A stretch of 64,000 bases of DNA from NCBI RefSeq assembly GCF_001269425.1, contig NZ_CP011787.1:186001-250000 (forward strand), given 5' to 3'. This document shows, in pieces, positions 30,673 through 41,006 of the stretch (position 1 is the first letter of the stretch; each line of letters opens with the position of its first letter). Origin of the DNA: Candidatus Palibaumannia cicadellinicola (GTDB lineage Bacteria > Pseudomonadota > Gammaproteobacteria > Enterobacterales > Enterobacteriaceae). The position numbers were made by a program, and so were the translations under genes. A model generated the notes under the pieces. It was not told the origin of the DNA. It did not search any database and saw only the letters and a program-made list of their open reading frames with translations.

Positions 30673-31596
30673 ATGAGTGAACCTAAAAAAATTAACTTGC
30701 ACTTAGCGAAAAATAACACTAATAGTGAAGAAAAATTACGTAAACCATCATGGATAAAAATTAAATTTCCAAATAATTACTATAATATTAATTATATTAA
30801 GACTATGATGAAACAAAATGGTTTACATACTATTTGTGAGGAATCGTCTTGTCCAAACATTTTTGAATGTTTTAGCTGTGGCACTGCTACTTTTATGATA
30901 TTAGGTAAAATTTGTACCCGCCGATGTGCTTTTTGTAACGTAGCTAATGGTAAACCAATTAATCCAGATATCAATGAACCAGAAAAAATAGCTGCAACCA
31001 TTAAAAATATGGGATTACGCTATGTAGTAATAACTTCTGTAAACCGTGATGATTTACATGATGGTGGCGCTAAACATTTTAGTGATTGTATCAGTGCTAT
31101 AAGATCAAAAAACGCTACTACTAGTATCGAAATACTAGTTCCAGACTTCCGCGGACGCATGAAGCAAGCAATAGAAATACTTAACAAAACGCCACCAGAT
31201 GTATTTAACCATAATATAGAAAATGTGCCACGTCTTTACCGTACAGTTAGACCAGGTGCTAACTATAGCCATTCTTTGAAGTTACTTAAAACATTTAAAG
31301 AATGTAATCCATCTTTACCTACTAAATCAGGTCTAATGATGGGCTTAGGTGAAACAAAAGATGAGATATTAGAAGTAATGCGTGATTTACGTCTAAACGG
31401 CGTAACTATGCTAACTATAGGTCAATATCTCCAGCCTAGCATTCATCATTTACCTGTAAAACGTTATGTCAGTCCTAAAGAATTTGATGAAATAAAAAAT
31501 GAATCTTTAGCTATGGGTTTTACTCATGCTTATTGCGGTCCTTTTATCCGTTCTTCCTATCACGCGGATTTACAATATCAAGATAAAGGTATATAA
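30673..31596 (+). CDS. lipA: Lipoyl synthase LipA
   Basis: This radical-SAM enzyme inserts two sulfurs into the octanoyl chain to form lipoyl groups. The 307 residues (E. coli 321) hold both cluster sites: the auxiliary cluster cysteines in [12 protein letters not shown], the radical-SAM CxxxCxxC in CTRRCAFC, and the C-terminal [13 protein letters not shown] with the serine ligand. [10 protein letters not shown] and GQYLQPS are also family motifs. With LipB it makes the complete endogenous lipoylation route. MtnN, encoded nearby, can remove the 5'-deoxyadenosine produced. Confidence 0.96.
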   Translation: MSEPKKINLHLAKNNTNSEEKLRKPSWIKIKFPNNYYNINYIKTMMKQNGLHTICEESSCPNIFECFSCGTATFMILGKICTRRCAFCNVANGKPINPDINEPEKIAATIKNMGLRYVVITSVNRDDLHDGGAKHFSDCISAIRSKNATTSIEILVPDFRGRMKQAIEILNKTPPDVFNHNIENVPRLYRTVRPGANYSHSLKLLKTFKECNPSLPTKSGLMMGLGETKDEILEVMRDLRLNGVTMLTIGQYLQPSIHHLPVKRYVSPKEFDEIKNESLAMGFTHAYCGPFIRSSYHADLQYQDKGI

Positions 31597-31882
31597 AAAA
31601 TAATTATGTACTATTAAGAATTTAATACCAGTACTCAATCAAGTTAAATTGCACTTATATATTAAGTTGCAGTACTAACTAAAAAAAAATTAGTGAGTTT
31701 GGGTTGAAAATATATATTTTTTAATTAAAAATTAGTAAAACTAATTTAGTTATATAATGTGTATGCTATTACAAAAATAGCATCCATTACTGCTCTCTCG
31801 TTAAACTAAAATAATTGTCACAATCTCATGTATGATCTTCTTCTTATTGATCATTTTTTGTTCATATAACCTATGGTGTAGC

Positions 31883-33109
31883 ATGTCTTCGGTATCACAA
31901 GCTCGAAGCTTGGGTAAGTATTTTCTTTTTATAGATAATATGTTAGTAGTAATGGGTTTTTATATAGTATTTCCACTTATATCTATTCGTTTCGTCGATC
32001 AACTTGGTTGGGCTGCACTGTTGGTCGGTATTGCTCTTGGGATACGCCAATTTATTCAGCAAGGGCTAGGTATTTTTGGTGGTGCGTTTGCTGATAAAAT
32101 TGGCGCAAAACCGATGATTATAACCGGTATGATAATGCGTGCTATTGGTTTTCTTTTTATGGGTATTGCAGATGAACCATGGTTACTATGGTTATCCTGT
32201 ACACTATCAGCATTGGGTGGCACATTATTTGATCCTCCACGTACTGCGCTAGTTATTAAACTAACTAGACCATGGGAGCGTGGTCGTTTTTATTCAATAT
32301 TAATGATACAGGACAGTACTTGTGCTATGGTTGGTTCACTACTTGGTAGTTGGCTACTACAATATAATTTCGAATTAGTTTGTATAGCAGGTGCAGTACT
32401 ATTTATTTTAGCTGCTATTTTTAACGCTTGGCTACTTCCTGCTTACCGTATATCTACGGTACAGACTTCTATGATAGAAGGAATGCGAATAGTACTATAT
32501 GACCATCGTTTTGTTACCTATGTGTTAACATTAACAGGATATTATATGTTATCAGTACAAGTAATGTTGATGCTACCTATTAGGGTACATGAGATAGCTG
32601 GTCAGCTTGCTGCAGTAAGATGGACATATGCTCTTGAAGCTGCCTTATCGTTATCGCTATTGTACCCAATTGCTAGATGGAGTGAGAAACGCTTTAGTCT
32701 AGAAACTAGGTTTATGTTTGGCCTAATGATTATGCTCTTGAGTCTATTTCCGATCGGTATGATTCATAACCTAAAAGTTTTATTTTTGCTAATTAGCATC
32801 TTTTATACTGGATCAATTATAGCTGAACCAGCACGCGAAACTTTAGGGGCATCACTAGCAGATCATCGTGCTCGTGGTAGTTATATGGGTTTTAGCCGTA
32901 TAGGCTTAGCTTTTGGAGGCGCTATTGGTTATAGCGGTGGTGGATGGTTATATGATATTGGTAACCAGCTAGATATACCGCAGTTACCTTGGTGTATGTT
33001 AGGAATTATAGGTCTTATTACATTATTAGTATTCTATTGTCAGTTTCAGCTGCGCCCTATCAAACCTATGATAAAACCTATAATGTTGAACCGTAGTAGT
33101 AGGGAATAA
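31883..33109 (+). CDS. mdtH: Major facilitator transporter MdtH
   Basis: This is a 12-helix MFS permease of the inner membrane; the E. coli orthologue is a multidrug/H+ antiporter family member, with natural substrate unknown. Identity is strong throughout: [73 protein letters not shown] and [25 protein letters not shown]. The frame opens at 31832, but the ATG at 31883 matches the family start and gives 408 residues (E. coli 402). Keeping it in a reduced genome suggests a real transport task, perhaps metabolite exchange with the host (inference). Confidence 0.93.
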   Translation: MSSVSQARSLGKYFLFIDNMLVVMGFYIVFPLISIRFVDQLGWAALLVGIALGIRQFIQQGLGIFGGAFADKIGAKPMIITGMIMRAIGFLFMGIADEPWLLWLSCTLSALGGTLFDPPRTALVIKLTRPWERGRFYSILMIQDSTCAMVGSLLGSWLLQYNFELVCIAGAVLFILAAIFNAWLLPAYRISTVQTSMIEGMRIVLYDHRFVTYVLTLTGYYMLSVQVMLMLPIRVHEIAGQLAAVRWTYALEAALSLSLLYPIARWSEKRFSLETRFMFGLMIMLLSLFPIGMIHNLKVLFLLISIFYTGSIIAEPARETLGASLADHRARGSYMGFSRIGLAFGGAIGYSGGGWLYDIGNQLDIPQLPWCMLGIIGLITLLVFYCQFQLRPIKPMIKPIMLNRSSRE

Positions 33110-33228
33110 TTAACCATGAAATACAATTATATTACATATAAATAAAATTACATTACATTTACAACATAATAGAGCATTTAATTAGGCTCTAGTAACGTCT
33201 CTTTTAGCCAGAGAGTTACCAAAGTACA

Positions 33229-33777
33229 ATGCGATTAAATATCCCTACCTATTTTACTATGTTACGTGTTATTATGATACCTGTTTTTGTACTGGTATTC
33301 TATTTACCCTTTCAGTGGGGATATAGCATCAGCGCATTAATTTTCTTTATTGCTGCTGTTACTGATTGGTTAGATGGTTTTTTAGCACGTTATTTGAAAC
33401 AAACTACCAGTTTTGGTGCATTTCTTGATCCAGTTGCTGATAAATTGATGGTATCAGTGGCACTAGTACTAGTAGCAGAACATTTTCACTCATATGTCAT
33501 TACTTTACCTGCAGCTACTTTAATTGCACGAGAAATTATTATTTCAGCATTAAGAGAATTGATGGCTGAATTAGGTAAGCGCTGTAATATTGCAGTTACT
33601 TGGATTAGCAAAGCAAAAACTACTGTACAAATGCTAGCATTAATTACATTACTATGGCATCATCAAGAGCTAGTAATATTAGGTATAATTTCTTTGTATA
33701 TTTCTGTAATACTAACATTATTTTCTATATTTCAGTATTTATACGTCGCATGGTGTACTATATTAATAAAAAAATAG
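33229..33777 (+). CDS. pgsA: CDP-diacylglycerol-glycerol-3-phosphate 3-phosphatidyltransferase
   Basis: It makes phosphatidylglycerophosphate, the committed step to phosphatidylglycerol and cardiolipin, in the inner membrane. The 182 residues equal the E. coli length. The CDP-alcohol phosphotransferase motif DGx2ARx8Gx3Dx3D is intact in [16 protein letters not shown], continuing [33 protein letters not shown] is the typical N-terminus and several membrane helices follow. The block pgsA-tRNA-Gly-tRNA-Cys-tRNA-Leu is the same as in E. coli. Confidence 0.96.
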   Translation: MRLNIPTYFTMLRVIMIPVFVLVFYLPFQWGYSISALIFFIAAVTDWLDGFLARYLKQTTSFGAFLDPVADKLMVSVALVLVAEHFHSYVITLPAATLIAREIIISALRELMAELGKRCNIAVTWISKAKTTVQMLALITLLWHHQELVILGIISLYISVILTLFSIFQYLYVAWCTILIKK

Positions 33778-33839
33778 TAATTATCTTGACTGGTATTGGT
33801 AGCATAATTAAACTAGAGATATAGTAGTAATATACTAAT

Positions 33840-33914
33840 GCGGGAATAGCTCAGTGGTAGAGCACAACCTTGCCAAGGTTGGGGTCGCGAGTTCAAATCT
33901 CGTTTCCCGCTCCA
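33840..33914 (+). tRNA. tRNA-Gly(GCC)
   Basis: Acceptor GCGGGAA pairs with TTCCCGC; anticodon stem-loop CAACCTTGCCAAGGTTG gives anticodon GCC; T arm GCGAGTTCAAATCTCGT. The 3' end TCCA is encoded. It is the first of three tRNAs in glyW-cysT-leuZ order downstream of pgsA. Confidence 0.97.
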
Positions 33915-34020
33915 AATCAATATAATTTAATAACTAACTTATTAATTAATTTTTTTCTTCTTTACTAATACTAATGCAACTAATTGCAGCAACTTCACTG
34001 ATTATATATAGCTAATATAC

Positions 34021-34091
34021 GGCGCGTTGGCAGAGTGGTTATGCAGCGGATTGCAAATCCGCGAACATCGGTTCGATTCCGGAACGCGCCT
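34021..34091 (+). tRNA. tRNA-Cys(GCA)
   Basis: Acceptor GGCGCGT/ACGCGCC, anticodon stem-loop GCGGATTGCAAATCCGC (anticodon GCA) and T arm TCGGTTCGATTCCGG are complete. After discriminator T the sequence is GAC, so CCA is not encoded. It corresponds to E. coli cysT. Confidence 0.96.
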
Positions 34092-34123
34092 GACATAAAT
34101 TTAAATTTTTGGTGATTTTTTAT

Positions 34124-34206
34124 GCCTGGGTGGTGAAATTGGTAGACACAAGGGATTTAAAATCCCTCGGCTTTTAGCTGTACGAGTTCGAGTCTCGTCC
34201 CAGGCA
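34124..34206 (+). tRNA. tRNA-Leu(TAA)
   Basis: This class II tRNA has acceptor GCCTGGG/CCCAGGC, anticodon stem-loop AGGGATTTAAAATCCCT (anticodon TAA), a variable arm CGGCTTTTAGCTG and T arm ACGAGTTCGAGTCTCGT. The 3' sequence is A then CAA, so CCA is added later. It corresponds to E. coli leuZ. Confidence 0.97.
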
Positions 34207-34418
34207 CAAAATTCTTTTTTAGATCTTACTTAAGTAAAACAATGAAAATATTTAACTATAATGTGTCACTGTTTTTAGGTATGAGTTAGTATTAATGTAA
34301 ATTTATAATTTTACAGTTATTAAACTACTAATATTTAATTATTTATAATAAGGAAATATTTAGGAAAGTAAATTACCTATTTGTCTTTCATAAAATGTAC
34401 AAACAAGTAGGAAACAAC

Positions 34419-35417
34419 ATGAAGACATTTGTCTACGTTTCTAGTCCTGAAAGTAAGAATATTCACGTTTTTAAAATGGATACATCTGGAATTTTAAAAT
34501 TACTACAGGTAGTCAATACCCCAGGAATAGGACAGCCTATGATTATCCATCCAGCTAAAACCCATCTATATCTTGGCGTACGTCCTGTCTGTAGTATAAT
34601 TAGCTATAGTATTAATAATAATAATGGATTACTACATGAAGAAAATACATCATTATTACCTAGTACTCTGAGTCCAACCCATTTGACTACTGATTTATCA
34701 GGGCGTACCTTATACTGTACTTCATATAATGGAAGTTGTTTGAGCGTAAGCCAAATAAATGAAAATGGGATTGCTAGTAAACCAATACAGATTATCGATA
34801 GTTTAATTAATTGTCATTCATCTAATATAGATACTAATAATAAAGTAGTTTGGGTTCCTTGTCTGACAGAAGATCGGATTCGTCTATTCTATAGAGAAAA
34901 AACAGGAACATTAACGCCATGCTCACCCGAGGCCGTACATAATAATGATGGTACTGGTCCACGACATATGGTATTTCATCATTCTGGTAGATACGCTTAT
35001 GTTATTAATGAACTTAATAGTAGCGTTACTATATATAGTAACGCCGGGAATTTTCCTTGTATCTTAAAAACTATAAATTTTATGCCTGATTTGTTCTATG
35101 GTGTAAGATGGGCAGCAGATATACATATCACTCCTGATGGTAAATGGTTATATTGTAGTGATCGTAGTGCTAGTATTATTGCATGTTTTAGCGTTTCTGA
35201 TGATGGCAGCAAATTACATCTAATTGGCCATCATAATACTGAAAAACAGCCAAGAGGATTTAATATTGATGCTACAGGTAGCTATTTAATTGTCAGCGGC
35301 CAAAAATCAAATCATATTACTGTATATAGTATAAATAAAACTAATGGTTTTCTTAATATATTATCTCGCAACTTAGTAGGAAAGGGCCCAATTTTTGTAG
35401 TTATTCTGCAATTATAG
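34419..35417 (+). CDS. pgl: 6-phosphogluconolactonase (YbhE/Pgl type)
   Basis: It hydrolyses 6-phosphogluconolactone in the oxidative pentose phosphate pathway. The 332 residues (E. coli 331) form a seven-bladed propeller of the 3-carboxymuconate cyclase-like family: KTFVYVSSPESKNIHVFKMD, GAGPRHMVFH-like GTGPRHMVFHHSGRYAYVINE, WAADIHITPDGKWLY and QPRGFNIDATGSYLI. The ATG at 34419 with AGGA before it gives the family N-terminus; an earlier ATG at 34395 is less likely. It stands alone between the tRNA cluster and gpmA. Confidence 0.95.
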   Translation: MKTFVYVSSPESKNIHVFKMDTSGILKLLQVVNTPGIGQPMIIHPAKTHLYLGVRPVCSIISYSINNNNGLLHEENTSLLPSTLSPTHLTTDLSGRTLYCTSYNGSCLSVSQINENGIASKPIQIIDSLINCHSSNIDTNNKVVWVPCLTEDRIRLFYREKTGTLTPCSPEAVHNNDGTGPRHMVFHHSGRYAYVINELNSSVTIYSNAGNFPCILKTINFMPDLFYGVRWAADIHITPDGKWLYCSDRSASIIACFSVSDDGSKLHLIGHHNTEKQPRGFNIDATGSYLIVSGQKSNHITVYSINKTNGFLNILSRNLVGKGPIFVVILQL

Positions 35418-36090
35418 TAATTACATACCATACATAGATAGCTATATCTATTTAAGTAAGCCATGACCTAGATTGTTACCTTATAGTTATCTAGTACACA
35501 AAAATACAATATATTTTTAAATAAAAAATTTTCTTATATCTTACACCAAACCTTAGCAGTTGCTAAAGTAGTTTATGCTAATAAACTATAAATAATAGTA
35601 ACTAAATTATAGTTTATAATATTAAATATTTATGTTTTTAACTACTTAAAAAAAAGTATTACTATCTTTTAAAATTAAATTAATTATTGCAATGATAGTT
35701 ACAGGTATAATTACAAATTATAATTAACATTTAACTGTACCTGTAGGCGAGGCTAAGTGTTAGGTCCTAGTAAACACAATTTTTCTGCTTAAGTTGCTTG
35801 ATAATTCAAGTAGGGAATAGCATCATATGATGCACATATACCATTAAAACATAAAAAAAAATTAGTAATTTACGTAGTTATCCAGTAGTTTTTTGTTTTA
35901 AGAATTTTCCTTGTTTCCTGCATATATCAGGATTAAAAAAATTATATCAGGTCTAATTATTGTTGTAGCGATAAACAGCAGCTGTCGCTAAATCATTTTT
36001 TTTATAAGTGATAATTATATATCTCATTCATTTAGTTCAAATTATAGTCAATACTTATATTTTTACTTAATTTAATTGAGGATTGATGTA
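35418..36090. other. 673-bp gap between pgl and gpmA
   Basis: No gene or recognisable remnant was seen on either strand. An 8-bp inverted repeat tagtttat-gcta-ataaacta at 35569-35588 may act as a weak 3' hairpin for pgl but has no T-run. The gpmA promoter is presumably near the right end. Confidence 0.5.
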
Positions 36091-36789
36091 ATGCAGGTAA
36101 TTAGATTAGTTTTAATACGTCACGGCGAAAGTAAGTGGAATAATGAAAATCGTTTTACAGGATGGACTGATGTTGATCTATCAAATCAAGGTCGTAAAGA
36201 AGCAAAACAAGCTGGGAAAATGCTAAAAAAAGAAAATTTTATTTTTGATTTTGCGTACACATCAGTACTGAAACGTGCTATCCATACTTTATGGTTTATA
36301 CTTGATGAGTTAGATCAAGTATGGTTACCAGTAGAAAAATCTTGGCGCTTAAATGAGCGCCATTATGGCGCATTACAAGGTCTAAGTAAAATTGAAACTT
36401 CCATTAAATATGGAGAAAAAAAAGTACAACAGTGGCGACGTAGCTTTGCCGTTATTCCACCTGAATTAACTCGCAACGATAAACGTTTTCCAGGATATGA
36501 TGCTCGCTACTATAATGTAAGTACTAATGAACTACCTACTGCTGAAAGTTTAGCAATGACTATTAATCGTATTGTTCCTTATTGGAACAGTTCAATTTTA
36601 CCTCGCCTTAAAAAAGGCGAACAAGTAATTGTTGTAGCACACGGTAATTCTATTAGGGCAATAGTAACATTTTTAGATAAACTAAGTGAACAAGAAATTA
36701 TTCAACTAAATATTCCAACCGGAGTACCACTAATATATGAATTTGATGAGGATCAACATCCTATTAAACATTATTACCTTGGGTTATAG
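36091..36789 (+). CDS. gpmA: 2,3-bisphosphoglycerate-dependent phosphoglycerate mutase
   Basis: It interconverts 3- and 2-phosphoglycerate one step before enolase. The 232 residues have the histidine-phosphatase core: LIRHGES with the phosphorylated His, [37 protein letters not shown], and the second His in [10 protein letters not shown]. It ends at YYLGL, about 17 residues short of the E. coli protein (250), so the mobile C-terminal tail is missing. The start is the ATG at 36091, nine bases after GAGG; an in-frame TTG at 36076 is discounted. Confidence 0.96.
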   Translation: MQVIRLVLIRHGESKWNNENRFTGWTDVDLSNQGRKEAKQAGKMLKKENFIFDFAYTSVLKRAIHTLWFILDELDQVWLPVEKSWRLNERHYGALQGLSKIETSIKYGEKKVQQWRRSFAVIPPELTRNDKRFPGYDARYYNVSTNELPTAESLAMTINRIVPYWNSSILPRLKKGEQVIVVAHGNSIRAIVTFLDKLSEQEIIQLNIPTGVPLIYEFDEDQHPIKHYYLGL

Positions 36790-36880
36790 TTATAGTAGCT
36801 GTTTTTAATCACTATATTATTACTTAATATAAATTATCACTTTAATTAGTTATTTATATTATGGCTATTTATGACTATGA

Positions 36881-36900
36881 GCATGCATGCATGCATGCAT
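36881..36900. repeat. Tetranucleotide repeat (GCAT)5
   Basis: Five perfect GCAT units form a self-complementary simple sequence in the gpmA-cmk gap. Such repeats are rare in this AT-rich sequence and are prone to slippage. There is no gene to regulate by phase variation at this spot. Confidence 0.85.
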
Positions 36901-36946
36901 TATATCATACATTTACTAAAAGTTACTGATAACTATAAATAATTCT

Positions 36947-37195
36947 TTTGCTATGGCCGAGCTTTATAAAAATTAGCAGATTTAAAAATTACTATACTAA
37001 TATAATAATATATAAACATTTGATTTTTTTACTGGGCGCATAGCGCAGCGACAAATATTGCTACCTATCTATAATTATCATCTTACTGCCATGTTTTGGA
37101 CGCAAATGACTATCATAGATTTTAAATGTATCAATAAAACTTGTCCTATTTTTTTTGTGCTACTTATATCTCTTAATAATAAAAATATTATTTAA
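36947..37195 (+). pseudogene. aroA: aroA remnant (EPSP synthase C-terminal part)
   Basis: Several pieces align in order with the last third of E. coli AroA: FAMAELYKN then stop (E. coli FAMATELRKV) at 36947-36976, NIATY (37054-37068), then after 4 extra bases NYHLTAM (E. coli NDHRMAM) and MTIIDFKCINKTCPIFF (E. coli VTILDPKCTAKTFPDYF), ending at a stop at 37193-37195. Stops and frameshifts make it dead. The position is right: E. coli has serC-aroA-ycaL-cmk-rpsA and here cmk-rpsA follow. AroA makes EPSP in the shikimate pathway, so this organism cannot complete that pathway with this copy. Confidence 0.85.
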
Positions 37196-37245
37196 TAATT
37201 AATAATTATTTGCTATGTTATACTTTTAATAAATAAAAATAATAA

Positions 37246-37926
37246 ATGACAGGTATTGTACCAGTAATAACCGTAGATGGACCCAGCGGTTCTGGAAAAG
37301 GAATACTATGCAAAGTATTAGCAGAACAATTCAAGTGGCATTTATTAGATTCTGGTGCAATGTATCGATTACTAGCACTATTATCGCTAAATAATAATAT
37401 AGTCATTAATAGCGAAAAAGCACTAATATCATTGGCAGTAAATCTAGATGTAAGCTTTGTGGTAAAAAATGGACAATGCCGTGTGGTATTTAAAGGAAAA
37501 GATATGAGCAAGGCAATATATAACGAAAAAATAGGCAATACTGCTTCCACAATTGCCACTTTACCACAAGCACGCGAGGCATTATTACATCGTCAGCGTG
37601 CATTCCGCGTTAATCCAGGATTAATTGCCGATGGACGTGATATGGGAACTGTTGTATTTCCAGACGCTGTAGTTAAAATATTTCTCGATGCTTCATCCGA
37701 AGCACGAGCACGACGTCGTATGCTACAGTTACAGAAACAAGGCTTTAGTGTTAACTTTGAGCAACTGTTATCTTCAATCAAAGAAAGAGACGATAGAGAT
37801 CGTAATCGTATGGTAGCTCCTCTAAAACCAGCATATGATGCGTTGATTATTGACTCAACTAAGCTTACTATTGACGTAGTAATAGCTAAAGTTATTGGGC
37901 ATATCAATAAAATTATATCATTCTAA
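37246..37926 (+). CDS. cmk: Cytidylate kinase
   Basis: It phosphorylates CMP and dCMP with ATP. The 226 residues (E. coli 227) start [19 protein letters not shown] (P-loop), followed by [49 protein letters not shown] and [18 protein letters not shown], all diagnostic. There is no clear Shine-Dalgarno before the ATG at 37246. It stays next to rpsA as in E. coli, and CMP recycling links it to IspF, which releases CMP. Confidence 0.96.
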   Translation: MTGIVPVITVDGPSGSGKGILCKVLAEQFKWHLLDSGAMYRLLALLSLNNNIVINSEKALISLAVNLDVSFVVKNGQCRVVFKGKDMSKAIYNEKIGNTASTIATLPQAREALLHRQRAFRVNPGLIADGRDMGTVVFPDAVVKIFLDASSEARARRRMLQLQKQGFSVNFEQLLSSIKERDDRDRNRMVAPLKPAYDALIIDSTKLTIDVVIAKVIGHINKIISF

Positions 37927-38052
37927 TGATAACTAGAGACAGTAGTATGTATTATGTTCTGTTGCAGGATGAAATAAGTAACTAGGCCTTTATAGCAATC
38001 CCATCCAGTAATATAGATGGAAGTTAATTAAAAAAATTGAAGATGATCAAAT

Positions 38053-39744
38053 ATGACAAAATCTTTTGCTCAACTCTTTGAGGAATCTCTGAAAGAGATC
38101 GCAACCCGTCCGGGTGCCATAGTTCGTGGTAAAATAGTTTCTATTGCTAAAGACGTTGTTCTGGTTGATGCTGGCTTAAAATCGGAATCTGCTATTCCTA
38201 TAGCACAATTTTTTAATGCCCAGGGAGAACTAGAAATAAAAGTTAATGATCAGGTTGATGTTGCTTTAGATGCAATAGAAGATGGTTTTGGTGAAACGAT
38301 ATTATCGCGTGAAAAAGCTAAGCGTTATGAAGCTTGGTTGATGTTAGAAAGAGCTTATGAAGAAGCTGCAACCGTTATTGGAATAATAAATAGTAAAGTT
38401 AAAGGTGGTTTTACAGTTGAACTGAATGGTATTAGAGCTTTCCTACCTGGTTCTTTAGTAGATATGCGTCCGCTTCGTGACACATTGCATATAGAAGGCA
38501 AAGAGCTAGAGTTTAAAGTAATAAAATTAGATCAAAAACGTAATAATGTTGTAGTGTCTCGTCGTGCTGTTATTGAATCTGAAAATAACTTAGAAAGAAA
38601 TCAGCTATTAGCTGAGATGCAAGATGGTATGGCAGTAAAGGGTATTGTTAAGAATCTTACAGATTACGGCGCTTTTGTTGATTTAGGTGGTGTTGATGGT
38701 CTACTACATATCACTGATATGGCATGGAAGCGAGTGAAACACCCAAGCGAAATTGTTAATGTTGGCGATGAAATTTGTGTTCAAATTTTAAAATTTGATA
38801 GAGAACGTACCCGTGTTTCTCTTGGTTTAAAACAATTAGGACAAGATCCATGGGTAGCTATTGCTAAACGTTACCCTGAAGGTTATCGTTTTACTGGACG
38901 AGTAACTAATTTGACAGATTATGGTTGCTTCGTTGAAATAGAAGAAGGGGTTGAAGGACTAGTACACGTATCAGAAATGGACTGGACTAATAAAAATATT
39001 CATCCATCAAAAGTAGTTAATGTTAATGATATAGTAGAAGTGATGGTACTTGATGTAGATGAAGAACGTCGTCGTATTTCTCTAGGTTTGAAGCAATGCC
39101 AAGCTAATCCGTGGCAAAAATTTGCTGAAACTCATGATAAAGGTGACCGTGTAGAAGGGAAAATTAAATCTATTACAGATTTTGGTATTTTTATTGGTCT
39201 TGAAGGTGGTATCGATGGTTTAGTTCATTTGTCCGACATATTCTGGCATGTTTCTGGCGAAGAAGCAGCACGGGAGTATAAAAAAGGTGACGAAATATCT
39301 GCTGTCGTTTTACAAGTAGACGCTGAGCGCGAGAGAATTTCATTAGGTATTAAGCAGTTAGATGAAGATCCTTTTAATCACTACTTATCTTTGAACAAAA
39401 AGGGTACAATGGTTACTGGAAAAATAACTTCTGTAGATAATCAAGGTGCAACAGTTGAATTAGCAAGTGGTGTTGAAGGTTATTTACGTACTTATGAAAT
39501 GGATAACTCTAATAGAGAAAGAGAACATGCTATTAAATTGCTACATATAGGTGATAATATTGAAGCTAAATTAACGAGCATAGATAGAAAAAATAGAGTT
39601 ATTAACTTGTCAGTTCGTACTAAAGAAAAAGAAGTAGTTGATGATAAAAAGATTATTAGTACTAGTACTGTTCATCACAAGCAGGAAGAAAAGAACTTTA
39701 CTAACGCTATGGTTGAAGCTTTCAAAGCAGCAACAAAAAATTAG
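38053..39744 (+). CDS. rpsA: 30S ribosomal protein S1
   Basis: S1 binds mRNA upstream of start codons and helps initiation, which matters here because many genes lack a strong Shine-Dalgarno. The 563 residues (E. coli 557) contain six S1-type OB domains; repeated blocks such as [40 protein letters not shown] and [20 protein letters not shown] are visible. [16 protein letters not shown] matches the family start. GAAG is the only ribosome-binding match, and a small hairpin ccatc/gatgg lies in the leader (38001-38020); E. coli rpsA also has a weak GAAG site within a structured leader that S1 itself controls. Confidence 0.97.
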   Translation: MTKSFAQLFEESLKEIATRPGAIVRGKIVSIAKDVVLVDAGLKSESAIPIAQFFNAQGELEIKVNDQVDVALDAIEDGFGETILSREKAKRYEAWLMLERAYEEAATVIGIINSKVKGGFTVELNGIRAFLPGSLVDMRPLRDTLHIEGKELEFKVIKLDQKRNNVVVSRRAVIESENNLERNQLLAEMQDGMAVKGIVKNLTDYGAFVDLGGVDGLLHITDMAWKRVKHPSEIVNVGDEICVQILKFDRERTRVSLGLKQLGQDPWVAIAKRYPEGYRFTGRVTNLTDYGCFVEIEEGVEGLVHVSEMDWTNKNIHPSKVVNVNDIVEVMVLDVDEERRRISLGLKQCQANPWQKFAETHDKGDRVEGKIKSITDFGIFIGLEGGIDGLVHLSDIFWHVSGEEAAREYKKGDEISAVVLQVDAERERISLGIKQLDEDPFNHYLSLNKKGTMVTGKITSVDNQGATVELASGVEGYLRTYEMDNSNREREHAIKLLHIGDNIEAKLTSIDRKNRVINLSVRTKEKEVVDDKKIISTSTVHHKQEEKNFTNAMVEAFKAATKN

Positions 39745-39858
39745 TCTCACTAACGTTAAAAATTTACAAGGTATTACGTGCACGCAAACTAATATAATTA
39801 ATTTATTAACAACTAAGTTACCTAACTTACCTATTATTATTATTATTTTAGGGATATA

Positions 39859-40026
39859 ATGGATTATCGCTTATTAGACATAATAGCTTGTCCAGTCTGT
39901 AATGGAAAACTATACTTAAACAAAAAATATAATGAACTAATTTGTAAGTTCGATGAACTAGCTTATCCTATTCGTGCTAATATACCAGTATTACTGACAA
40001 ACGAAGCACGTGTGATAATCAAATAA
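39859..40026 (+). CDS. ycaR: Trm112/UPF0434 family protein YcaR
   Basis: A 55-residue protein starts [20 protein letters not shown] and contains [21 protein letters not shown] and EARVI, collinear with E. coli YcaR (60 residues). The family is a small Trm112-like zinc-ribbon; only the first CPxC pair and a single later Cys are present, as in E. coli. Its role is unknown. AGGG stands upstream of the ATG. In E. coli ycaR lies within msbA-lpxK-ycaR-kdsB, downstream of rpsA-ihfB; here all those neighbours are gone and ycaR is 114 bp after rpsA. It is too short to show in a 60-residue ORF screen. Confidence 0.9.
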   Translation: MDYRLLDIIACPVCNGKLYLNKKYNELICKFDELAYPIRANIPVLLTNEARVIIK

Positions 40027-40048
40027 AATGATACTAATTAGTAAATGC

Positions 40049-40690
40049 CTATAAATAATGCTTAGGCTTGGTAAGTAGGTAGTTAACAACATCACTTAAT
40101 TGTTTGATGTACACATCACTTGATGTAATATCTAGTCCATCATATTTAACCATATATTTACCGTTAATAACCATAGCTGGTACTCCACTTAATTTTAACT
40201 CAGTAGCTGCCTTTTCTTGCTGCTTCTGCAATGTTTGTACTACACAGCTATTCCAGGCTGCATCATATTCTTTCGCGCTTACCCCAGCTTTAATAAACAT
40301 TGTTCTGATATCATTAGTTGTTTTAACATACTGTGTGTATTGTACTCCATAGAATATTATTGGACGGACTTTATCTTCTACGCCAAGTTGTATGGCTACT
40401 GCCCAAGCTTTAGTTAGCTGTTTACTAAGTGGTCCTAAGTAGTTTACGTGGTATTTTTTCACTTTAATATTATAAGGTAATGATTTTTTTAATTTTCTAT
40501 CTATATTATAGATATTAGAAAATTTATAGCAGTGCTGACAGTAAAATGAGAAAAATTCAATAACTTGTGGTTCACTGGTCGCAGGTCTGTTTAGACAGAT
40601 ATATTCCTTACCTTCAGTAAACTGAACTGCTGAAGTATTACTTACTAAAGTAATACTTATTATCAAAGCAACAAAAAATTTCATATACAA
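40049..40690 (-). CDS. dsbA: Periplasmic thiol:disulfide oxidoreductase DsbA, CQHC variant
   Basis: DsbA introduces disulfide bonds into exported proteins. The 213 residues have a signal peptide (MYMKFFVALIISITLVSNTSA), PQVIEFFSFYCQHCYKF, KYHVNYLGPLSKQLTKAWAVA, EYDAAWNSCVVQ and the cis-proline loop SGVPAMVING. The active site reads CQHC rather than the CPHC that is almost invariant in enterobacterial DsbA, and an extra Cys appears in NSCVV. The change is in the dipeptide that sets the redox potential, so a less oxidising enzyme is likely (inference). DsbB is not in this window. It is divergent from pyrB. Confidence 0.94.
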   Translation of the reverse strand: MYMKFFVALIISITLVSNTSAVQFTEGKEYICLNRPATSEPQVIEFFSFYCQHCYKFSNIYNIDRKLKKSLPYNIKVKKYHVNYLGPLSKQLTKAWAVAIQLGVEDKVRPIIFYGVQYTQYVKTTNDIRTMFIKAGVSAKEYDAAWNSCVVQTLQKQQEKAATELKLSGVPAMVINGKYMVKYDGLDITSSDVYIKQLSDVVNYLLTKPKHYL

Positions 40691-41006
40691 GTAATCTCTA
40701 TAGCTAGGTAAACTATTTTATCTATTGTAAAATACAACTAATTGAGGTCACAAATAGTATATAATCATATTAATTTTTTATTGTTTTAATAATAATTTGT
40801 TGTTCTTTAATGAAAATTAATAATCACTCATCATATAATCAACATAATTGTTACATAAAAAAAATTAAGCAAAATAAAGCAATTAGCCGAACAATGTTTT
40901 ATGCTAAAAAGCATAAATAAGCATAAGTTTACTATTGGTGTATTACTGTCTCTGCTTTTTGCAAACAACAAACAATTTCTTTAATTATCATTATCACTAA
41001 AATTTT
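40691..41006. other. Upstream region of dsbA and the pyr operon
   Basis: This holds a TATAAT at 40834-40839 (candidate -10 without a good -35) and a perfect 8-bp inverted repeat tttatgct-aaaa-agcataaa at 40898-40917. A 27-codon reading frame from 40901 to 40984 starting MLKSINKHK is possible but has no further support. The 13-mer ttttatgctaaaa occurs both here and at the pyrL start. Confidence 0.45.

Noticed and set aside
36881-36900. (GCAT)5 as a phase-variation switch
   Set aside because: It is in a gene-free gap between gpmA and the dead aroA, with no reading frame or promoter to switch.
39638-39859. 73-codon frame spanning the rpsA end and the ycaR leader
   Set aside because: It overlaps rpsA in another frame and has no similarity; the true small gene starts at 39859.
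40901-40984. 27-codon frame starting MLKSINKHK as the pyr leader peptide
   Set aside because: It stops 62 bp before the attenuator, so a ribosome on it could not affect the hairpin; the frame at 41007 crosses the hairpin and fits better.
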